Source of the DNA: Mytilus edulis
Lineage: Eukaryota > Mollusca > Bivalvia > Mytilida > Mytilidae
NCBI RefSeq assembly: GCF_963676685.1
Contig: NC_092355.1
Location: 73,437,176 to 73,501,175 of the forward strand
Direction: 5' to 3'
Length of the DNA: 64,000 nucleotides
Position 1 is the first letter of the stretch; the number at the start of each line of letters is the position of its first letter. A model generated the notes under the pieces. That model searched no databases, was not told the DNA's origin, and saw only the letters and a program-made list of their open reading frames with translations. The position numbers and the translations under genes were made by a program. Of the stretch, positions 57,501 through 64,000 are shown piece by piece.

Positions 57501-59203
57501 CAAGTGTTACATTTTGAATCCGCGGTTAATTCTACATTTTCACAAATGACGCATGTGGACTGTAAAACCGCATAATTCACCTTGTGTTCCGCTAATCCGC
57601 ACCATGACTGGTTACAGTTTTCACAAATTTTACACGTCTTACATCTTTCATCTGCTGAACATTTTTGTAGACAGGGTCGTCTAGGTACATGACCGTCCTT
57701 GCATTGATTATTATAACTGCATGTAATCCGATGACAATGGGTACACTCTTTACATTTCCTACATCTATCTCTGTCCGTGCATGATTTCCCACACGGAACG
57801 TTAGGTGCATACCCTTCTTCGCACGACATCTTTTCGTTTTGGGTTGTTTCGAAATCGTAAAAAAAGTATTTTCTCGGTTCTTTCTTCGTCGTATCTTTTA
57901 ATGTCTTACGTTGATAACACCAATGTGTACCTATGTGATATTCGAAACAGTTTTTACATCGCCACTCACCGCATGTATGTTGTTCAGGTGAGCGTTTCTG
58001 TCGACACAGAATCTTACGACAGTTTTTACACTGGTAAAATCTTTCGCACATCGTTTTGCTATTTTCATTGTCCCTTTTAGACGTTTTGGTATTGTGTCTG
58101 TCATAACAGTCCTGGCTGCGACATGTTTGATTGCATTGAGAGCAAAGAACAGTATGATTACTAACGCGACACAAATTGCTACCACATACGGCACATGTGT
58201 CAACGCAAGAGTGTTTTCCTTTATTTTTGTAAGGTTTTAAGCAAGATTCGCAAAAATACCCATAGCCAAAAAAACCATTTATACTTCCTATACCTTGAAA
58301 ATGGCCCGTTCCATCGGTATTTTCTATCAGATACAAGTAAATATTTTTACGCTGTGCTTTGGTACTGACTCGACAAAACTTGTTGCCCAATCTGGCAGAA
58401 AGTACCAAAATATTAACGTCCAATACATTTTCAAATTGTTCGATATCTCTTATACTTAAAGCTTCGTCTGTTGAAAGATTGGCTTCTTTGCATAATGTTA
58501 TAGCCATTGTTTTACTGTAACTTGTATTCTTTAGAGCAGATGCACTCACGTGTTTGAAATAACTTTTAGTCGTCATTCCGTGTTTTATGACTTTTTGAAA
58601 AGTGTTCATGTCTTCGTCGTTTTTTGTTGTTTCCCTCCATTTTTCTAATGGTACAATTTTACAGAGTTTTAAAAAACATCTACCAATAGCCGTTGCCAGA
58701 CACATTTTATCTTCATTGCATACCTGTAAAATCGATTTTTTCAAAGCCAGGGAATTCGATGTCCCTTTCAGGCGAATTATTGGCAATCTCCCACTACCTC
58801 TAGGTACTGTTATATTTCCTATCGTGACATGCATTGACGTATCTAAAGGTAGGTTTTCCTCTGAATTCAGCACATTCTCGACAGCTTCCATTACTCTTTG
58901 TGAGTTTATGTTTGACCATTTATCTAAGGGTACAACGATGGAATTATTTAGTTCGGGATGAGAGATGATAACTCGTCCTAAATCGTTGTCATTGCCTTTG
59001 GCTTTGTTTAAAACATCATCAAACATGTTTTCCAATTCCTTTTTAAGATTACGTAGTTTTTTACCCTTCCACGTATCATTAAATTTTACTTTATACGTGG
59101 TCTCTTTTGCCAGATTTTTAGAGAATGTTTTTTTGTCCGGATCTTCGAAATAAATAGGGGTTTTCTTCGGGTTCTGCGCCGTAACCCTCTTCTTCCGAGT
59201 CAT
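54513..59203 (-). CDS. Protein-primed family B DNA polymerase, three exons
   Basis: The replicative polymerase of the Maverick. Exons are 59203-56380, 56220-55884 and 55797-54513. Introns of 159 and 86 bp have GT/AG ends, and the total is 1482 codons including stop. Residues 318-592 are Cys-rich. Exo I is FYDFETTQ (D450, E452), Exo II is AHNAKGFDNYP (N625, D630), Exo III is YKYCVSDVD (Y753, D757). Polymerase motif A is split by the second intron, motif B is ALNSFWGKFGQR and motif C is YVDTDSII. Between Exo I and Exo II sit two tandem CxxxC...CxxCxxCxxC modules (about 461-541). An OTU-like C168...H301 pair near the N-terminus is possible. All catalytic motifs are present, so the gene looks functional if spliced. 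The ATG at 59203 overlaps the end of the upstream gene by 86 bp. Confidence 0.85.
55798..55883 (-). other. PolB intron 2, inside catalytic motif A
   Basis: 86 bp, donor GTAATC, acceptor T-rich tract plus GTAG. It interrupts the serine codon that follows the motif A aspartate segment (phase 2). Without splicing the polymerase would stop within a few codons. Confidence 0.8.
56221..56379 (-). other. PolB intron 1 with (AT)n and GCC repeats
   Basis: Donor GTGAGT, acceptor TTTTAAG. It contains a long alternating AT tract (56229-56310) and a short GGC/GCC run (56333-56350), the only low-complexity DNA within the gene. The flanking codons join in phase (phase 1). Confidence 0.8.
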
Positions 59204-59816
59204 TCATGTTCAGTGTGATATGTTGGTCAGTACCAACAAGCACATTTTCTATGTCTGACCCATTAGTATTGGGGCAACTGGTGGAGTTAAAAGGTAATAA
59301 ATTTGCGAGGATGGAGTCTCCCAAATCATCCGATGGACAGTGTAGAGGTGTAACCAGTTCGCTTTCCAACGTCGGGGTATATTGGTTAGAAAAGCTTGTG
59401 GAGGGTACGTCTGATATATCGCTGGAATAGTCAACGGTAGTATTATTGGCTATATTTACAGTTGTGTTTTGACCTGTGGTCATGTCACCCAAAATTTCAT
59501 GGATTTCCAAATGGTCTCTCAACTCCGTTGATAAATAAAATCTCTTTTTACACCATGTACACGTAAGTAAAATTACGAGCTTGTCTAATACTTGAGAGTT
59601 GTTTAAGAGACAGTTATCTGTGGCCCAACTTATCAAACTGTTGGCGTCAGTGAAACTGTTTAGAACATCTGTCCAATTGATTGACTGAAAATGATTTATT
59701 CTGTTTTGTACCAAGATATGATTCATTAGACCATTGTCTGCGGCCCATTCTTGTAACTCATTTAAAGATGTGAAGTTGTTGATGATATTGTTCAAGGTTG
59801 GTGGTTTGTGTTTCAT
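59118..59816 (-). CDS. C2H2-finger protein upstream of PolB
   Basis: 232 residues. Two tandem repeats of about 35 residues open the protein (FTSLNELQEWAADNGLMNHI and FTDANSLISWATDNCLLNNS). They are followed by one C2H2 zinc finger, CTWCKKRFYLSTELRDHLEI plus H (C-x2-C-x12-H-x3-H, about residues 87-105). The rest is Ser/Thr/Asn-rich and acidic. Its 3' end overlaps the polymerase start by 86 bp in another frame. I do not recognise the family. A DNA-binding regulator or a terminal-protein-like partner of PolB are both guesses; it might also be spliced to the polymerase. Confidence 0.6.
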   Translation of the reverse strand: MKHKPPTLNNIINNFTSLNELQEWAADNGLMNHILVQNRINHFQSINWTDVLNSFTDANSLISWATDNCLLNNSQVLDKLVILLTCTWCKKRFYLSTELRDHLEIHEILGDMTTGQNTTVNIANNTTVDYSSDISDVPSTSFSNQYTPTLESELVTPLHCPSDDLGDSILANLLPFNSTSCPNTNGSDIENVLVGTDQHITLNMNDSEEEGYGAEPEENPYLFRRSGQKNIL

Positions 59817-59929
59817 GGTTTCAACTAAAAAAAAAAAAAAAAGTAGAACTTGTTCCTAGTGAATTCATTTTTTTTTTTTAAATTTCATTTCGACAAATGT
59901 TGTTTTTTTTTTTAAATAAAACAGATTTT

Positions 59930-60155
59930 AAAAAACAATTATTAAAACAAAGATTGCTCCCATGAAGACTGGTAGTACAAGCTAATGTGAATAAATTATT
60001 TCGCCTTTTTTTTTAGTTATTTTTTTTTTCTTCGACTACAAAACAGATTTTAAAAACAATTATTAAAACATAAAGATTGCTTCCATGAAGACTGATAGTA
60101 CAAGCTAATGTAAATAAATTATTTCGCTTTTTTTTTTTTACAGTTATTGTTTTTT
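59930..60155. repeat. ~115 bp tandem duplication
   Basis: ACAGATTTTAAAAA.CAATTA onward with GATTGCT.CCATGAAGACTG and GTACAAGCTAATGT occurs at about 59930-60036 and 60043-60150. It lies just upstream of the C2H2 gene and could be its promoter or the start of the right terminal region. Confidence 0.8.
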
Positions 60156-61937
60156 TCTTTGACTATACTATCTTAATATAATTATGGGTCCTACCTTATG
60201 TATCATCTCCCATACCTCCAGTGAATCTTTCATGTTCTTTTCACTTCTTATAGTGTCAAACCCCCCATATTATGCAATTTTAAAAGTAGGTTAATGGTTT
60301 GATTGTACTTTGTGTTATGTAAAATTTAAGGTTCAGGTTTATTAGATCCCATTAAGATACTATGTTCATCTTTTCTTTGTATGGTTCATTAATTTCCTTT
60401 TAGTGGGTAACCTAGATACAAACATCAGATTAAAGGATGGTTCTTCTCCATTTCATAAATAACTCAAGACATTAAAAACAACATATTTAATAAAAAGTAA
60501 TCATAAAATATACATTCATCATATAAAACATTTCAAGTAACAAAAACCCTATAAGTAACAACCTTTTTTTTTCTTCTCATACAGTGAACAACATTAATTG
60601 AACACTAGTTTAGCACCATTTTCATAATTAAAACTTTGGGACTAGAAAAATGTCTTTGGTCCATAAAACAATAGTCTTCTAAATAAGACAAGTCATAAAA
60701 GCATCAAAAAGTTACATCAAGTATCAAAAAGGAAAATCTTTTACAAAAAGATATGAGACAGTTTAATCACTTCATATTACATATCAACAGTAAGAATAAA
60801 AAACTAATATAAAAACAAAACACAGAAAAATATAATATATATATCAGCTCAAAACCTTTTATATACATAGTGGAATGATATAGTTATAAACTTATGAACA
60901 CTGTTTCACTAAATGATGTGTACACAAGGAAGACAAAATTACTTCAGACATCTTACTTTAACAAAAAATAAAATTCTTCAAGACCAAACTCAAACAATGT
61001 ATATTAATGAGAAACTTAACAGCTTTCAGAAAATTTGAGCAATATCACATGATATATAACAACAATCATAACATTGGGACATTATGTACCTGAAAAGAAA
61101 ACCATACCAACTGTTAGATTTTAAAAATGGAACACCACAACATTCCTGAGTATTTGAGCAAAAAAAAAATTAACATAATATATCTATTTACACTTTTTTA
61201 CACACTTGTAAAAAAAAAAAACTTTTAATTTAGTTTAACCCAGTATGTTTTAATTTAATTGGACCAAATACTGGTGTAATCACCAAACAGATTTTTCAAA
61301 CAGAACACTTTCTTTTGTAGCACTATTTAAAAAACAAAACAATTTAGAAACATACTTAGCACCAATTTATAACTGCAAACAATAACAAAAAAAAAAAAAG
61401 TACAACATATCTTTTTTTTATTTTTCTTGATACAAAAGAGGTAAAAACATGTTTTAAATTTCTCATTGTGTTATCTCAGAAATTTTTCAAATATAGTTTA
61501 GTTATCAATATACAAAAGATAATTTATACAAAGACTATATTGATTGATGAGACACTTAAAATATGGGACTTGGCATTGTATAATGAACAACAAAACTTAA
61601 AAACAATCCTGAGTATTTCACTGTGCATGCATATAAAAATTGAAAATCTATTTACATTGTTTTGAAGTCACCAAATACTTTAAACCTATATTATTTATTT
61701 ATCCCCAAATTTATAGTCTAATATTTTCACACTGGTTTGAAAAAGTTAAAAATGAATGAAATTTAAAATTTGTTTCCCCCAAAATGTAATGCTTTTCACT
61801 AAACTATGGTCAAAAGTTATTTAATTTTGTTTTAATTTAAATCTTGCATTTAGTATTTTTGAATAAAAATTTACTCTAAAAAAAAAATAATCCAAATATT
61901 ATCAAAAAATAAAACTAATTTCATTCACATATAAGAT
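60156..61937. other. AT-rich region without a gene
   Basis: It is probably the 3' UTR and downstream region of the minus-strand membrane protein gene, or the remnant right end of the Maverick. No inverted copy of the 47529 end was found. One CCCCCCAT word at 60263 is the only C run. Confidence 0.4.
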
Positions 61938-63284
61938 TCACATATAAGTCTCTTCTGTTAAGGGGGTCTTTATACGGTGACTTCTGGTTCGTCTGGCTAT
62001 GGGGGGTGTTGGATCTTCCATTGGAGGTGCAGATGGTTCTGGCGATGATTCCCTATTGAAACTTTCAGTGTCTGATGAGGAGGAGTACGTACGGAGGGTA
62101 AAAATAGGTGTGATGTCTTCAATTGATCTCAATCTAGGTACTGTTGGTCTTTGGGGGGTGGATATTTCTGGAACGGGAATGATGGTGGGTAATTCGAATG
62201 ATGGAGTTATATCTAAAGTGGGTATCTGAGTGGTTAGTGTCGAATCCTGTTGTGATCTGTTAATTGGTAAATAAGGCAGTTTCTGGTGTCTCATTCGGTA
62301 AAGCATCTTGCCTACGACCAGGGAAACGTATGCAACAAATAGTCCCGACACTGTCCAAAATACTGCAAAATAAAAAACACATTTATATTCATTGTATAAC
62401 CTTACCACAATAAATTGATATTTTTACTTGCCATGACAGAATGTAATGTTATTTTTTTTTTTTTCCATTGTTTTTTTTTTTCATGTAGAATTAAACATAT
62501 ACTGTTTAGTTGATCAAATACCAATTCTCCTCATTTTGTGCAAAAGTACAACTATAATGCCAAACCATCATTCACATTTATGTATTAAACCCTTAATTAA
62601 CATTTGAAAAAATATTATTTTCTATTAGGGTTAAACAAAACTACAGAACTTACATATCCAGTGTTATACATCTATAGCTAAAGAACTGCCATAACCTGTG
62701 ATAATTTACCAGATCATTTGTATTGCCATGATCTTGACTTGATACAGACATTTTAATTGAAATGGTTATTCAAACAATAAAAGATTGTTATGTACCTGTC
62801 ATAAATACATCCATTTTCTGTAAATAATGTCCCAGGTCTTTCTTCTGTTCTAAAAAAAAAAGAAAGTAAAACACATTTAAATAACTTAAAAAAGTCATAT
62901 CTCAAATTATTTTCATTAGTCATGAACAACACTAAAAGTCTTACTAAATGTATGTGCATCCTATAACCTACATTGTTAACAATATAAAACAGAAACTTGT
63001 ACTGTTAAAATGCTTTATTTTTGAAAGATCTTATAATTTTATATTTTAGATAAACAATCATTTTCTATTTTTACATATCACCTTTTTTGTATCATTACCT
63101 GAATGTGGTTCTTTGTTGTCTGTGGTCACCCTAACTGTTGTGGTAGGCCATGCTTCTTTGAGATCACTGGTTGTTGAATCCCTAGTGGTGGGCCATGCTT
63201 CTGTGTGGTCTGTTGTTGTTGTTACATTTCTAGGCTTGGGGGGTGTTTTTTCCTTCCTTGTCACTTCTAATATGTTGTCAGGTA
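61938..63284 (-). CDS. Type I membrane protein, 3' exons (partial)
   Basis: Three exons: 63284-63099, 62849-62796 and 62362-61938 (stop). All introns are phase 1 with GT/AG ends, and the frame joins cleanly. The ectodomain part is Thr-rich, mucin-like, with repeated TTxxxEAWPTT words (TDHTEAWPTT, SDLKEAWPTT). The second exon gives a short charged linker (EQKKDLGHYLQKMDVFMT). The last exon holds one membrane span (VSGLFVAYVSLVVGKML) and a tail of about 110 residues with LPTIIPVPEIST and a PSAP motif (EPSAPPMED), followed by a basic end. The gene continues past the right edge, so signal peptide and ligand-binding domains are not seen. I do not recognise the family. It is probably a host gene because of its introns, although the adjacent Maverick also has introns. 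Confidence 0.65.
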
Positions 63285-63604
63285 CTGAAAAAAACAAACA
63301 TTTTTAACACAAATATATCTTTATAAAAATATACAAAAGGTTGTCTTACCAATTGTCTGTTAGAAAAAAAATTATTTTTTTTACAATAGAATTAAGTCAA
63401 AAATAAGTTCTGTCCAGTAAAACACCTTTAAAATCATTGTATGGGGGGCCATTTTTGGATTTTAATTCATTTAAAGTATTATAAAAGATTTGACACTTTG
63501 GGAATATATATATAAATTTTATAAACTTTTTAATATATAATTTATGTATATAATATATAAGGTGGTTAATTTTCTCATTTGATTTGTTTTACATTGTCAT
63601 TTCA
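63285..63604. other. Intron of the membrane protein gene
   Basis: AT-rich; no exon seen. Confidence 0.4.
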
Positions 63605-63745
63605 GGGTCTTTTATAGCTGACTATGTTGTATGAGCTTTGCTCATGGTTGAAGGTTGTATGGTGACCTGTAATTGTTAGTTTCTGTGTCATTTTGGTCAT
63701 TTATGGAAAGTTGTCTCCTTGACAATCATACCACATCTTCTGTGT
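63605..63745 (+). repeat. Retroelement 3'-end remnant
   Basis: TATAGCTGACTATGTTGTAT, GGTGACCTGTAATTGTTAGT, CTGTGTCATTTTGGTCATTT and ATACCACATCTTCT, in the same order as at 34262-34390. Confidence 0.65.
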
Positions 63746-64000
63746 TACATTACAAAAGTTATTATCCCTTGAGTAAGGAGACAGTCTTGCAGGTAATTCA
63801 TTATTTGATCAAGTGACTTACTACTGGCCAGTGCAATAAATTTGTTATTACATAGTACTGTCAAAGCAGATATTTTCATGTGAACTTTATATTTTGTTAT
63901 TTTCTTTGGTGGCACATATTGGACATAATCGTATAATGCATTGTCTGTCTTTAAACTTGTGGTTCAAAAATAAATAATATATTCTCCCATGAGACTTTTG
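63746..64000. other. No gene seen
   Basis: AT-rich end of the window, possibly intron of the membrane protein gene. Confidence 0.3.

Larger units (their letters stand above)
47529..59900. mobile_element. Maverick/Polinton (adintovirus-like) endogenous DNA virus
   Basis: A gene block holding every hallmark of the group: retrovirus-type integrase with chromodomain, double jelly-roll major capsid protein, penton-like minor capsid protein, adenain-like protease, FtsK/HerA-type packaging ATPase and protein-primed family B polymerase. The left block is on the plus strand (47943-54470) and the right block on the minus strand (59816-54513); they converge with only 42 bp between. The left limit is placed at AGGGGGCTCTGTGACCCCC (47529), where LINE sequence stops. 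Polintons start with AG, which fits. I found no copy of this end on the right, so the right limit (about 59.9-60.2 kb) is approximate and the element may have lost that end. Capsid and polymerase frames are open; the integrase has one frameshift. Confidence 0.85.

Noticed and set aside
58602-58961. 119-residue plus-strand frame
   Set aside because: It is the reverse strand of the PolB exon, with no family resemblance.
61468-61665. 65-residue plus-strand frame
   Set aside because: It lies in an AT-rich stretch and is probably non-coding.
60156-61937. Right terminal repeat of the Maverick
   Set aside because: I looked for complements of the 47529 end and of the ATAACCCCCAAC repeats here and saw none.

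Overview
The window is AT-rich, intron-bearing animal DNA, very probably from a bivalve mollusc of the Mytilus type. The evidence is spliced genes of metazoan families, dense short transposable elements with terminal inverted repeats, minisatellites, and dispersed repeat families that I recognise as typical of mussels. The species assignment is an inference from repeats. I recognised no rRNA, tRNA or CRISPR array.

Layout. 1-6.4 kb holds the 5' half of a TTC39C-like gene on the minus strand. Five coding exons join in frame, and the gene continues past the left edge. 6.4-9.3 kb holds gemin7 on the plus strand, divergent from TTC39C, with a 1.2 kb transposon in its 5' intron. 9.3-14.1 kb is repeats. 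14.1-14.5 kb is an intronless TMEM60 gene (minus). 15-21 kb is transposon and retroelement remnants. An orphan class A GPCR lies at 21.4-22.6 kb (minus), and a paralogue lies at 35.7-36.7 kb (plus). Between them are a decayed non-LTR retrotransposon carrying two nested insertions, several short inverted-repeat elements and minisatellites. 37-43 kb is tandem repeats and a 3.74 kb inverted-repeat element whose ends begin with a V(D)J-heptamer-like sequence and are flanked by a 5 bp duplication (Transib/RAG-like signature). A fold-back element is nested in it. 43.6-47.5 kb holds two retroelement copies.

47.5-59.9 kb is the most interesting part: a Maverick/Polinton (adintovirus-like) endogenous DNA virus. 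Its plus-strand block encodes a CARD-PC4-PC4 fusion protein, a frameshifted integrase with chromodomain, a penton-like minor capsid protein, a basic core-like protein, a double jelly-roll major capsid protein, an adenain-like protease, a packaging ATPase and two small proteins. A convergent minus-strand block encodes a protein-primed family B DNA polymerase, reconstructed here as three exons with two spliceosomal-type introns, and a C2H2-finger protein. The gene set fits virion building (capsid, protease, ATPase), replication (PolB) and integration (integrase). The CARD-PC4 protein is an unusual accessory that pairs an apoptosis/innate-immunity adaptor fold with ssDNA-binding folds. A candidate left end lies at 47529; I found no matching right terminal repeat.

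61.9-63.3 kb holds the 3' exons of an unidentified type I membrane protein on the minus strand, which continues past the right edge.
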